Shown: positions 17,327 through 25,644, counted from the stretch's first letter. The stretch: 64,000 bases of DNA from Saccharofermentans sp. (GCA_024684815.1 JAIKWL010000065.1:25550-89549), one strand, 5' to 3'. The notes: generated by a model not told the origin, from the sequence alone. A program made the numbers and translations.

Positions 17327-18595
17327 TTAATTGCCGATGAGCTTATCTGCATATTTGGTGTTATCAAAAGTGGCGAAGTAATCATTTAATGTCTGTTCCC
17401 TTCTGATCTCTTCGACTGAACCGTCTTCCTTAAGAAGAAGTTCGGAACACCAGAGTCTTCCGTTGTAGTTATAGCCCATTGCAAAGCCGTGTGCGCCGGC
17501 ATCGTGGATCGCAAGGTAATCTCCCATATCGATCTTCGGAAGCATTCTGTCTATTGCGAACTTATCGTTATTCTCGCAGAGGCTTCCTGTTACATCATAC
17601 TTATGGTCACAGGGCTCATTTTCCTTGCCGAGAACGGTAATGTGATGGTATGCGCCGTACATAGCAGGTCTCATGAGGTTGGCAGCGCATGCATCCACAC
17701 CGATATATTCCTTATAGATATGCTTCTCGTGAACAGCCTTTGTAATGAGCATTCCGTAAGGAGCAAGCATGAATCTTCCCATCTCGGTATAGATAGCCAC
17801 ATCTCCCATTCCCGCAGGAACAAGGATACGCTCAAACTGCTTTCTTACTCCCTCGCCGATAGCCATGATGTCATTTTGCGAATCTTCGGGTCTGTAACCG
17901 ATTCCGACACCGCCCGAGAGATTGATAAATGCGAACTCGATACCGACTTTCCCGGATATCTCCGCAGCAAGCTCGAAAAGCTGACCTGCAAGAGTCGGAT
18001 AATATTCATTCGTAACGGTATTGCTTGCAAGGAAAGCATGTAGTCCGAACTTCTTAACACCGAGTTCCTTAAGTCTTGTATATGCTTCTATGAGCTGTTC
18101 TTTTGTCATTCCGTATTTGGAGTCACCGGGATTATCCATAATGCCGTTGCTGAGCTTGAAAACTCCGCCCGGATTATATCTGCAGCTCATTACCTCAGGA
18201 AAGACAGGACCTAAGATGTACTCCAGAAAAGGGATATGAGTAATATCGTCGATATTGATGATCCCACCGAGATTAGCGCAGAGAGCATATTCTCTTGCAG
18301 GAGTGTCATTTGACGAGAACATTATCGGACCGCCGACTGCATCTGCAAGGATGAGCTCTGCTTCAGAAGAGCAGTCAAATCCAAAACCATAATCATTGAT
18401 GATGTCCAGGATGTAAGGATTAGGTGTGGCTTTTACTGCAAAAAACTCATTGAAGCCCTTGTTCCAGGCAAAAGCTTCTTTTACTCTCTTACAATTCTCG
18501 CGGATCCCTTTCTCATCGTAAATATAAAACGGTGTATGGTGTGTTTTTGCGATCTCTTCGATCTGGCTCTTAGTTACAAACGGCTTCTTTTCCAT
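17327..18595 (-). CDS. lysA: Diaminopimelate decarboxylase
   Basis: 422 residues of the fold-type III PLP decarboxylases. The PLP lysine is Lys55 in FFAVKATPNP, the phosphate-binding glycine loop is LSGGVGIGYRPED, and the neighbouring-subunit Cys is in GSLCENND, all as expected for the last step of lysine synthesis from meso-diaminopimelate. A promoter-like TTGTAT-17-TAACTT lies upstream in the gap to the recombinase gene. Related decarboxylases (ornithine, carboxynorspermidine) are less likely given the overall motif set, but not excluded by length alone. Confidence 0.85.
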   Translation of the reverse strand: MEKKPFVTKSQIEEIAKTHHTPFYIYDEKGIRENCKRVKEAFAWNKGFNEFFAVKATPNPYILDIINDYGFGFDCSSEAELILADAVGGPIMFSSNDTPAREYALCANLGGIINIDDITHIPFLEYILGPVFPEVMSCRYNPGGVFKLSNGIMDNPGDSKYGMTKEQLIEAYTRLKELGVKKFGLHAFLASNTVTNEYYPTLAGQLFELAAEISGKVGIEFAFINLSGGVGIGYRPEDSQNDIMAIGEGVRKQFERILVPAGMGDVAIYTEMGRFMLAPYGMLITKAVHEKHIYKEYIGVDACAANLMRPAMYGAYHHITVLGKENEPCDHKYDVTGSLCENNDKFAIDRMLPKIDMGDYLAIHDAGAHGFAMGYNYNGRLWCSELLLKEDGSVEEIRREQTLNDYFATFDNTKYADKLIGN

Positions 18596-18694
18596 AGTAT
18601 TTCCCTCTAAAAAACGTTATGAGGTAAGTTAACATTTTATTAAAAGAAATACAAGTGGATTATATTGATAAGGCAGAATCGATTTCCAAAGATT

Positions 18695-20383
18695 TTATGC
18701 AGTCTTTCTTTCGCTTTCCATGCGTTTCACGACTTCATTAATCTCTTTCTCTGATGGTATATCAAACATTCCGATTGCGGTAAAGTAGATATCCACCTTG
18801 ACATAATTCTTGCCATCGCGTTTTTCCTTGTCATGAATCTCAATCCTCTTTATCAGAGTGTTGACTAATACCGGATCAAGTTCTGTTATCTGTGACAGCG
18901 TACGAAGCCTGTCGAAAAGATAGCGTAACTCCACGCCTTCTTTTTCTGTCTTGGCCAGTTTTGCCTGCAGATCCGTGATGGTCTTGTCAATTTCTTTTTG
19001 TTCAGCTTCATATGACTGAATGAGTTTTTCAAATCGTTCATCTGAAAGCTTCCCAAAAGCATTGTCTTCATATACACGCTTTGAGAGAAAATCAAGTTCG
19101 CTGTGTCTTTTTTCAGCTTGCGCAAGTTTCATCTTCTCCGCCTTAAGAGCTTCAGCTTTCAAAAGCTTGTTTCTCTCGTTGATCATATACATGAATACAT
19201 TTTCATAACAGCGCACAAAATCCGCAAGGTCGCTTATAGCCGTAATTACTATTCGCTCAATGACTTCATTCCTGATGTAGTGAATAGAACAGGAGTCCTT
19301 GCTTCCCTTATACTTCGAACATCTGTAGAAATCATATCTTGATCCGAAAATCTTGCTGGAGCAGAAGTGGAGTTTGGATCCGCAGTCATGGCAGAAGATA
19401 AGTCCTGAAAACATACTTGTTTTACCGCTCTTTAATCGTCTTCTCCTGTTTTGGCGAAGCTCATGAACTCTCAACCAATCCTCTTCAGAGATTATAGCTT
19501 CCTGCTGATTAGGAATAATCTGCCGTTGTTCTTCAGGAACATGCGTTATTTTGTGAACTTTATAGCTCACAGTTGAATAAGCATTATTTACCATACAACC
19601 AGTGTACTTCCTGTTATCAAGGATACTTGCTACAGTCGAACTTCCCCATCCATATGGGTTACCGGGAATTAGAACAGAATAGTTCCGACCAATCGAATCG
19701 TAATAAGCATTGGGTGTGAGCACCTTCTCTTCTTCGAGTCTACTCGCTATCTGCGCTGTTCCCAAACCTGAAAGAAACAGATCAAAAATACGTCTTACGG
19801 TTTTAGCCGCTTCCTCGTCTACCAACCATTTCTCCATGTCGTCCTCATCACGGACATAACCGAAGGGAATCCTGTGAGATACACGCATATTGTGTTCAGA
19901 CTTTGTCTTCCACACCTGTCGTATCTTCTTGGAAGTCTGTGCAGCATACCATTCATTGAATATTGTATGGAACGGCATTATCTCTACGCCTTCGCCTGTA
20001 GCGGTGTTCACATGCTCCTGTATCGCAATGAAAGTGATACCCAAGGAAGGATAGACAATCTGTGTAAGACGTCCCATCTCGGTCTGCTCACGTCCGAATC
20101 TGGAAAGATCCTTGACGATTATTGTCCCGACTTTTCCGGCTTCGGCAAGAGCTTCCATCTCCTTGAACCCCGGACGATCGAAAGTAGTACCAGAAATACC
20201 ATCATCTACGAAGAATCTCGTGTTATGGTATCCATTCTTCTTGCAATAGTCCTGAAGTATCTGTTTCTGGTTCTTGATGGAATTGGATTCCTCATCTGAC
20301 TGCTTGTCTGCGTCATCAACTGATAATCTGCAGTAAAGCGCTGTTATTTTATTGTCATTGCCCTTTATATCTGATGTTGTCAT
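18695..20383 (-). CDS. Large serine recombinase (TnpX/resolvase family)
   Basis: 562 residues from ATG 20383, which has GAAAGGAGC 9 bases upstream. The N-terminal catalytic domain carries YCRLS with predicted nucleophile Ser21 and DLSRFGREQTEMGRL. A recombinase domain follows (FGYVRDEDDMEKWLVDEEAAKTVRRIF), then a zinc ribbon (FCHDCGSKLHF ... YRCSKYKGS, about residues 335-375) and a C-terminal coiled coil with a basic tail. Such enzymes excise and integrate mobilizable transposons (Tn4451 TnpX is the model) and phages. The gene is one base after a TnpW-like gene and shares its promoter. Confidence 0.93.
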   Translation of the reverse strand: MTTSDIKGNDNKITALYCRLSVDDADKQSDEESNSIKNQKQILQDYCKKNGYHNTRFFVDDGISGTTFDRPGFKEMEALAEAGKVGTIIVKDLSRFGREQTEMGRLTQIVYPSLGITFIAIQEHVNTATGEGVEIMPFHTIFNEWYAAQTSKKIRQVWKTKSEHNMRVSHRIPFGYVRDEDDMEKWLVDEEAAKTVRRIFDLFLSGLGTAQIASRLEEEKVLTPNAYYDSIGRNYSVLIPGNPYGWGSSTVASILDNRKYTGCMVNNAYSTVSYKVHKITHVPEEQRQIIPNQQEAIISEEDWLRVHELRQNRRRRLKSGKTSMFSGLIFCHDCGSKLHFCSSKIFGSRYDFYRCSKYKGSKDSCSIHYIRNEVIERIVITAISDLADFVRCYENVFMYMINERNKLLKAEALKAEKMKLAQAEKRHSELDFLSKRVYEDNAFGKLSDERFEKLIQSYEAEQKEIDKTITDLQAKLAKTEKEGVELRYLFDRLRTLSQITELDPVLVNTLIKRIEIHDKEKRDGKNYVKVDIYFTAIGMFDIPSEKEINEVVKRMESERKTA

Positions 20384-20384
20384 A

Positions 20385-20645
20385 TTACGTTGCTCCTTTC
20401 TGACAACCGGGCATAGCATCAGTATCTTCAGAATACTCCCTCATTTGGGAAGCGTCCACATTTTTCAAAAGATATTCCTGAAACTGCTTCATTACAGATA
20501 CTCGGCCTTTGGGGTCATAATGCGTCTCTATCTCGAACACAGTATTTCCTGCATTTATGACAAAAGACTGCTCGCCATACTTTTCTATAGGCTCGAAAAG
20601 ATCAGGATATATCAATTTCTTTCTTGCTTCGCTATCTTCTCTCAT
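20385..20645 (-). CDS. TnpW-like small protein of the recombinase operon
   Basis: 86 residues, stop one base before the recombinase start. The central part (VINAGNTVFEIETHYD, then KQFQEYLLKN) resembles in layout the small TnpW proteins of Tn4451-type transposons: a short beta hairpin followed by a helix. The resemblance is from memory and moderate. Co-transcription with the recombinase supports a role in transposition or its control. It has charged ends and no signal or membrane segment. Confidence 0.6.
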   Translation of the reverse strand: MREDSEARKKLIYPDLFEPIEKYGEQSFVINAGNTVFEIETHYDPKGRVSVMKQFQEYLLKNVDASQMREYSEDTDAMPGCQKGAT

Positions 20646-20667
20646 AATCTAATCCCTTTCGCAAACA

Positions 20668-20679
20668 GAACAAACGTTT
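20668..20679. promoter_or_regulatory. SOS-like operator over the recombinase operon start
   Basis: GAACAAACGTTT differs from the LexA core GAAC-N4-GTTC at one base and overlaps the predicted transcription start. The surrounding AAACAGAACAAACGTTTGCT closely matches the site at 35072. Confidence 0.5.
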
Positions 20680-20685
20680 GCTCAA

Positions 20686-20714
20686 ATTGTAGAGGGCTGA
20701 ATAAAGCATGTCAA
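20686..20714 (-). promoter_or_regulatory. Promoter of the TnpW-like/recombinase operon
   Basis: On the minus strand TTGACA (20714-20709) and TACAAT (20691-20686) are 17 bases apart, a very good vegetative promoter. An SOS-like operator begins about seven bases after the -10 box. Confidence 0.75.
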
Positions 20715-20728
20715 TACCGTATCCACAT

Positions 20729-20762
20729 AAAAAGCGAAACAGTCCGTTTAATGGACTGTTTC
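20729..20762 (-). terminator. Terminator of the M56/solute-binding gene
   Basis: GAAACAGTCC (20736-20745) pairs perfectly with GGACTGTTTC (20753-20762); on the minus strand it is followed by GCTTTTTATG. It insulates the recombinase promoter from the upstream BlaI/M56 operon. Confidence 0.75.
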
Positions 20763-20809
20763 ACAAAAATCAGCAAAAATCAGTTTATCCCCAAAATTGC
20801 GACCACTTA

Positions 20810-23800
20810 TCAACCTTGTTCCGAAAGCATAAGATTAACTCGATTCTCAATTATCTCTATGACATCATCCAGAGACTTCTGACCACTGTAATATGCAGGC
20901 ATTTCCTCATTCATTATAACTAAGATTCCAGAATCCATATCCGGAACTGTAACTGCATCTGAAATCTGATCAATATAGTAATCAACGATATCTGTTGAGA
21001 TCGGAATATCTGATGCATCATAAGGGTTACGTCTGGAATTCTTCAGATCTATATAGTTCTCAAACGAAATTTTCTGAGCACTTTTAAGAACAGGGTCAAA
21101 GTAGATATTTACCTGGTTTTGATATTCGGGAGACATCATAGACATCATAAACTCCCATGCTGCATCCTGCAGAGCACAACAGCTCGTAATACCTATGCCT
21201 CTTCCACTGATAACCTCAGCATGTCCATCCGATGAAGGAAGACCTGTTATGGAATAGTTCTTATACGCTTTCCCATATAAATACACAAAAGATTCGAATG
21301 TCACACCCTCTATGATCTGCATATTTTTCATTTGCATCCAGTTTTGGTTATCATATGGCATGACACCTGGGATTGAAGCAATATACTCATTTGTTACTTT
21401 AAAGTCTTCATTATCAAGCATAAGCTTTCCATCTTTAGAGAAGGATATACTGTCAGAATTTTTCATTAACGTTCTCATCAATGCCAGATTGTCATCATAG
21501 AGAATACTCTTGCCGGCATTCCTTTCATTTATGATATTGTCATACTGATCGAAAGTTAATCCAGCCGAACCCTCGTCTATAAAAGAATTCTTTATCATTA
21601 ATGCTGTGCAATTGAAGCTGTAATCCAAGCGGTAATGCTTGCCGTCACGTCCGTTGGGTTCAGTTACAAACTCCATATAATCACCGTTATTAAGGCTTTT
21701 CTCAGATTTTATGCGCTTGGTAAGGTCAACAAGATAATCCAGACTGTTAAGTTGTGCGCTATCTGATCTGTAAATCACTATATCAGGTCCGTCTCCTTCC
21801 CTGATGTCAGACTTAAGAAGATCCACTGCGTCAGCTTCATAAGCAGTAATCAGAGTAAGGTCGTCATGGAATGCATCATTATCATAAACGCTTGTGGCAA
21901 CATCGTAGTACTTATCGGTTACTTCGATAAAGTATTTGTCTGAGTTCCTGTTAAAGTCATTGATGGCGCCATATTCAAATTTGCTGATCCAATCAATATA
22001 CGCAAGACTGAGTATCTTTTTACCATGATTGGGATTTTGAGCCGCTTTCTCCAGTTTTATAAGATGTGTAGTTGACATACCGCCCGTCGGAGACTGATCA
22101 TCAATAAAAAGCACGATAGTGTCGTCTTTAGCCCACACAACTGCGTAATCTTCAAATCTGCCAAGTATATAAGTATCGTGAAGATCAGCCATAACAGTAT
22201 CATCTTCTGTTCCGGAGATAGTTTTCGTGATCACTTTATTGTCACGGCATTCGAAAACCCCGCAATCAGGTACATAGTCCACCCAATTCAGATTATCCTT
22301 TGTTTCTGCAACTTCCATCTCAAAAGAATTCAGATCCACAGTACAGAAAAGACTTTTTCTGATACCGTTATCGGTAATCTCAGCAGTGATTGAGACTCCG
22401 TCTCCGTATTTCATTAGGTTGCCAATATAATTAACCTGAACATCATTTCCAAATTCAGGAGCAAAGAATCTCGTGTTCCCGCCTTCAACTACACAGATTT
22501 TGTACGAATTATGATCGAAGTCACCCATAGACATTAGATATACGAGCTTATCATTTACTCCGGTCATTGTAATTACTTGTGAGAACATGCTTCCATCATC
22601 AGGGAGTTCTATCGAAAACGGATTCTTCAACGTTGCATTGTCAAAATCAATTTCGTATCCGACATTAACAAGAGAATCCAATTGGGCATCATAATGATTG
22701 ATAACCGCATAATACTTATCATTCAACTTATATAGCGTCTCAGGAGCATAGAAGATGACACCCTCTCCAAAATAATCGGAAAGACGCACCTGTCCGAGCA
22801 ATTCGCCTTCATACGAATAATGTCTCAATATTGAATCGTTTGAATCCTTATTATGAATCATGAAAACAAGAATTACAGAATCCTCATCTGCAGCAAAGAA
22901 ATTGTTATTCAGATCCCAAAACTCCTTGTTCACTTCTTTCTTAATGTCGTCTGGAGTAATGACTGTTTCAGTATCATTCCACCACGGATCATTTGCAGAG
23001 ACTTCTCTGACATTTCTGGAAGTGTTTACAAAAGAACAGCTTGTAACTGTCAGTATAGCCGCCATGCTCAACGCCAGAGCCTTCCGGCTGTTATCTACAG
23101 GTCTCTTAATACTGATGATCCTCTTCTTCATCATCTCATATCCGCTCTTCATCCCGGTTGAAAGTGTAAACAGTGTTGCTGTGCTTGACTGCTGCTGGAG
23201 CATTCCAAGGAGTGTTCTGGCATAGTCTTTGGAAAAATCTTCGCCATACACCTTCATAACCTCTTCATCGCAAGCCAATTCACAATCAAATCCGGAAAGA
23301 ATAAACGCCGCCCAGATAACCGGGTTATACCAGTTAAGGAAGAGAACCAGATATCTGATAAGTACCCACAAATAATCGCTGTGCTTATAGTGACATGCTT
23401 CGTGGCAGATTACATACTCACTTACTTTCTGTAAATCATTGTCAACATAGATTTTATTGAACAGAAGGAAAGGGGTTTCTTTATGCCCGATACTATAAAT
23501 CTTTAGTCCGCTAGAAGGATCTCTACCGATATATTTCCTGTTGCGTCTGCAATACGAGATAAAACCGATATTGTACGCTATCAGAGCAGCTATAAGAACA
23601 GCAGAGACAAGATAACTGCTGTTCATTAAAACTGATTCTATCTTTTTCGTTTCACTTTGTTTTGCATTTGATACCACTGCATGTTTTTCCGGTATCGGAT
23701 CATGTTCATTGATTATCTCAGGTTCATATTGTATTTCGTGATCTGCAGTATACAGATTATCGGAGCCTTCCGATTCAGTCTGTATATCTTCAGTCACAAC

Positions 23801-24040
23801 CACAGGGGAGATACTGTCTGTTTCTTTATATGTAGCAGTTTCGCTTTTTGCAGTAAACAAGTTATTCCATATGTCTGCTACCGGAACATCAAACCTTACA
23901 AACGGCATTAATACCATATAGAGCGGAATTACAATCCAGAAAGCATACTGGTACCTTCTTCGAATCTTTCCGTTCGATAATGCTCTGATAATGATTATGC
24001 CGATAGTTAAAATCGAAATGCCGATGATGTAGCGCAACAT
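20810..24040 (-). CDS. BlaR1-type M56 metallopeptidase fused to a solute-binding-like ectodomain
   Basis: 1076 residues. The N-terminal part resembles BlaR1/MecR1: membrane helices at about 1-20, 33-50 and 143-165, then the zinc-protease motif HEACH at 213-217, the FDCELACDEEV segment and a last membrane helix near 325-340. The remaining 730 residues lie outside the cell. They hold a propeller-like or beta-rich stretch (about 360-660) and a region resembling extracellular family 1 solute-binding proteins (GDGPDIVIYRS, GLTFDQYDNII, AAWEFMMSMMSPEYQNQ). BlaR1 instead ends in a penicillin-binding domain, so the ligand here is probably not a beta-lactam. It is encoded one base after blaI-like 24042 and should cleave that repressor on stimulation. 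The ectodomain has a lipoprotein paralogue at 43624. Confidence 0.85.
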   Translation of the reverse strand: MLRYIIGISILTIGIIIIRALSNGKIRRRYQYAFWIVIPLYMVLMPFVRFDVPVADIWNNLFTAKSETATYKETDSISPVVVTEDIQTESEGSDNLYTADHEIQYEPEIINEHDPIPEKHAVVSNAKQSETKKIESVLMNSSYLVSAVLIAALIAYNIGFISYCRRNRKYIGRDPSSGLKIYSIGHKETPFLLFNKIYVDNDLQKVSEYVICHEACHYKHSDYLWVLIRYLVLFLNWYNPVIWAAFILSGFDCELACDEEVMKVYGEDFSKDYARTLLGMLQQQSSTATLFTLSTGMKSGYEMMKKRIISIKRPVDNSRKALALSMAAILTVTSCSFVNTSRNVREVSANDPWWNDTETVITPDDIKKEVNKEFWDLNNNFFAADEDSVILVFMIHNKDSNDSILRHYSYEGELLGQVRLSDYFGEGVIFYAPETLYKLNDKYYAVINHYDAQLDSLVNVGYEIDFDNATLKNPFSIELPDDGSMFSQVITMTGVNDKLVYLMSMGDFDHNSYKICVVEGGNTRFFAPEFGNDVQVNYIGNLMKYGDGVSITAEITDNGIRKSLFCTVDLNSFEMEVAETKDNLNWVDYVPDCGVFECRDNKVITKTISGTEDDTVMADLHDTYILGRFEDYAVVWAKDDTIVLFIDDQSPTGGMSTTHLIKLEKAAQNPNHGKKILSLAYIDWISKFEYGAINDFNRNSDKYFIEVTDKYYDVATSVYDNDAFHDDLTLITAYEADAVDLLKSDIREGDGPDIVIYRSDSAQLNSLDYLVDLTKRIKSEKSLNNGDYMEFVTEPNGRDGKHYRLDYSFNCTALMIKNSFIDEGSAGLTFDQYDNIINERNAGKSILYDDNLALMRTLMKNSDSISFSKDGKLMLDNEDFKVTNEYIASIPGVMPYDNQNWMQMKNMQIIEGVTFESFVYLYGKAYKNYSITGLPSSDGHAEVISGRGIGITSCCALQDAAWEFMMSMMSPEYQNQVNIYFDPVLKSAQKISFENYIDLKNSRRNPYDASDIPISTDIVDYYIDQISDAVTVPDMDSGILVIMNEEMPAYYSGQKSLDDVIEIIENRVNLMLSEQG

Positions 24041-24041
24041 A

Positions 24042-24398
24042 TCAATCCTCTTCGATTATCCTTTTAAGTTCTTCTAACTGTTCTTTAGTGAGCTTGTCTG
24101 AACACTTCAGATTTGAGATAAGTAATCCAACATTACCGCCATACACTTTATCCAGGAAAGATGTTGTCTCTTCAAGTTCAGCCTCTGTTCTATCTATAGC
24201 AGCACTGAACCACTTGGTTCTTCCTTCTTGCACAAAAGTAACTATGCCTTTTTCAACCATACGATTAAGCAAGGTTATGATCGTCTGCTTGGACCATCCG
24301 GTTGTTGTATCTAGGGTTCTTGTAAGTTCCATTAAAGTCATAGATTTATTAGCCCAAAGACAATTGACTATCTTCCATTCTGAATCTGTTAAACGCAT
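24042..24398 (-). CDS. BlaI/MecI-type transcriptional repressor
   Basis: 118 residues with the Penicillinase_R winged helix: LTDSEWKIVNCLWANKSMTLMELTRTL, WSKQTIITLLNRMVEKGIV and VQEGRTKWFSAAIDRTEAE. The C-terminal dimerisation part contains the usual protease-sensitive region. It is the cognate repressor of the M56 protein that follows one base later. A palindromic operator lies upstream at 24448. It is close in sequence to the second copy at 40447, indicating duplication. Confidence 0.93.
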   Translation of the reverse strand: MRLTDSEWKIVNCLWANKSMTLMELTRTLDTTTGWSKQTIITLLNRMVEKGIVTFVQEGRTKWFSAAIDRTEAELEETTSFLDKVYGGNVGLLISNLKCSDKLTKEQLEELKRIIEED

Positions 24399-24447
24399 TT
24401 ACAATAATTCCTCCAAAGTGGTCTACTTCTGTTTACCAATATACTAC

Positions 24448-24471
24448 GTTGGTCGACAAGAGTCAACCAAC
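24448..24471. promoter_or_regulatory. Candidate BlaI operator
   Basis: GTTGGTCGAC and GTCAACCAAC form an inverted repeat (9 of 10 positions paired) around AAGA, about 50 bases upstream of the blaI-like start. A further ACCAA half-site precedes it at about 24434. Position and symmetry fit autoregulation by the BlaI protein. Confidence 0.55.
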
Positions 24472-24555
24472 AATGCTATTATTCAGTTCAATTTTGTCCG
24501 CATATAAGAGTTATGTTCATCGATGCTCCTGTATGTTAGTGATACAATAATCCCG

Positions 24556-24777
24556 GGTGTTATCCACACGGCATAGGCGGTTACCTCTAGTTGCCTTTGA
24601 AAAAAGGTCGAGGAGGTGGTGCTGATGAGCGATTATGAAATTCTGATCGTGGTCCTGACCATTATCGCAATAGTAGTAACTTTGATCATTGAGTACATAA
24701 AAAAATGACCGCCCCTGTACCAAAAGTTGCGGTCATTATTGACATAATACTGAGGTAACCGTCTAGTGGGTAACACC
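24556..24777. repeat. Long-range inverted repeat bracketing the toxin ORF
   Basis: Upstream GGTGTTATCCAC (24556-24567) and CGGTTACCTC (24578-24587) are matched downstream by GAGGTAACCG (24752-24761) and GTGGGTAACACC (24766-24777) in reverse complement, with one mismatch. A transcript of the toxin could thus fold 5' end to 3' end, a known feature of type I toxin mRNAs that delays translation. Confidence 0.65.
24625..24708 (+). CDS. Holin-like type I toxin peptide (27 aa)
   Basis: ATG 24625 follows GAGGAGGTGG at 8 bases. The product MSDYEILIVVLTIIAIVVTL continues IIEYIKK: a short acidic start, one membrane helix and a lysine end. This is the plan of the putative holin-like toxin family (Hol_Tox) found on plasmids and mobile elements of Firmicutes. 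Upstream an extended -10 (TGATACAAT) is near 24540-24548. The stop codon lies inside a hairpin that is a strong terminator on the opposite strand. Such peptides depolarise the membrane when overproduced and are silenced by antisense RNA. Confidence 0.65.
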   Translation: MSDYEILIVVLTIIAIVVTLIIEYIKK

Positions 24778-24784
24778 TCTTTAC
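24700..24784 (-). ncRNA. Probable antisense antitoxin RNA
   Basis: On the minus strand TTGATA (24818-24813) and TATTAT (24796-24791) with a 16-base spacer predict transcription from about 24784. Arms AATGACCGC (24704-24712) and GCGGTCATT (24729-24737) form a hairpin followed on this strand by a run of seven T, giving an RNA of about 85 bases. It overlaps the 3' end of the toxin mRNA, the arrangement of txpA-RatA-type systems. Predicted from promoter and terminator only. Confidence 0.5.
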
Positions 24785-24867
24785 ATCTACATAATACCAC
24801 ACAAGACTCAATTATCAATAATTCAACTATTACAACTATATATTTACTATCAGCTATTCTGAAAATC

Positions 24868-25079
24868 ACTTCGGAACGGATATGCAAGCAACGCGTTTGT
24901 GTACCACAAACACTACTAGCATGTCAGGGGACACTTCCCCTGAGACCCCGAGGTGTTCTCATCGAACATAAAAAATGAACAATCTCCGAAATGTGATTAC
25001 AAGGGTTTCAGGGATTCCCTGACAAGCTATTTGCGCATTTGTATATACATGCGCGATGCTTGTTCGTCCGTTCCGAAGT
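24868..25079. repeat. Imperfect 28-bp inverted repeats around a 156-bp centre
   Basis: The arm at 24868-24895 begins ACTTCGGAACGGA and contains CAAGCA and CGCG; the reverse complement of 25052-25079 has the same three blocks, 23 of 28 positions identical. The centre contains smaller perfect palindromes (CAGGGGA/TCCCCTG near 24930, TCAGGGATTCCCTGA near 25010). No protein-coding gene is evident. It could be a folded RNA, a MITE-like element or part of a transfer origin. Confidence 0.5.
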
Positions 25080-25120
25080 AATATGATAACCAAAACAATG
25101 AAGTCCGTAAGCAAGTCTTA

Positions 25121-25195
25121 TTACTTCTTCCAGAAGTAACGCCTTATGACTTTTGACACTGCGCATCAAAAGTCAAGGCGCCCTTCGGGATCATT
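25121..25195 (+). other. oriT-like hairpin cluster
   Basis: Hairpin 1: TTACTTCT/AGAAGTAA (25121-25139). Hairpin 2: GACTTTTGA (25148-25156) pairs perfectly with TCAAAAGTC (25166-25174), extended by GCCTT/AAGGC. It is followed by GGCGCCCTTCGGGAT, close to the nick-region core of RSF1010/pGO1-type transfer origins as I remember it (GTGCGCCCTTACGGGAT). The nick would fall near 25180/25181. No relaxase gene is present in the window, so any transfer would need one in trans. Inference from layout and memory. Confidence 0.4.
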
Positions 25196-25205
25196 TTACG
25201 AAATA

Positions 25206-25240
25206 GACCGACAGGATGTATTATAATCCTATCGGTCTTA
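25206..25240. terminator. Hairpin terminator-like repeat
   Basis: GACCGACAGGAT (25206-25217) and ATCCTATCGGTC (25226-25237) pair with one wobble position, followed by TTATTA on the plus strand. It sits after the oriT-like region and may insulate it from the gene at 25387. Confidence 0.55.
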
Positions 25241-25386
25241 TTACATTTAAACTGATGCTATGCTTTGTCTTTGCGTAACTGCCTTATGAATACAAACCAA
25301 GATATTTATGCTATATTAACTTTTGAATTAGAACGGCATCCGCATAAGATTTTTTATGCACCGTTTCAATAAGGGAGGATTAAAAA

Positions 25387-25644
25387 ATGGAAAACAACAA
25401 CATACCTGAAGAGTACCGTCCGATCTCGATGTGGGGCTACTTCGGATATGAGATCTTATTCTCTATCCCGATCGTCGGCTTCATATGTCTTATCATTTTC
25501 GCTATAGGTGCCAAGAATGTAAACAAGAAGAACTTTGCCAGATCCTACTTCTGCTACACGATCATCTGCTTCGTAGTATTCATGGTCATACTGGCGATAG
25601 TGATGGCAACAGGCGCGATAGAAAGCATTACCGGAAGTTTCTAA
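25387..25644 (+). CDS. Small two-helix membrane protein (85 aa)
   Basis: AAGGGAGGA precedes the ATG by 7 bases. Two hydrophobic helices (about residues 20-40 and 52-75) flank a short polar loop (GAKNVNKKNFAR). The N-terminus is polar (MENNNIPEEYRPISMWGYFG). Short proteins of this layout are common in Firmicutes and lack a known function. A strong bidirectional terminator follows. Confidence 0.75.
   Translation: MENNNIPEEYRPISMWGYFGYEILFSIPIVGFICLIIFAIGAKNVNKKNFARSYFCYTIICFVVFMVILAIVMATGAIESITGSF

Noticed and set aside
18695-20383. Recombinase as phage integrase of a complete prophage
   Set aside because: Neighbouring genes are a receptor operon and a toxin peptide; there are no capsid, tail or lysis genes around it.
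24517-24978. Minus- and plus-strand open frames of 68-84 codons over the toxin/antitoxin region
   Set aside because: They are shadows of the hairpins and the toxin ORF, start with poor codons and lack ribosome binding sites.
18685-25360. AAGATTTT...ATGCA near 18690 and 25347 as end repeats of the recombinase element
   Set aside because: The two copies differ by an inserted TT and are AT-rich; the match is too weak to define att sites.
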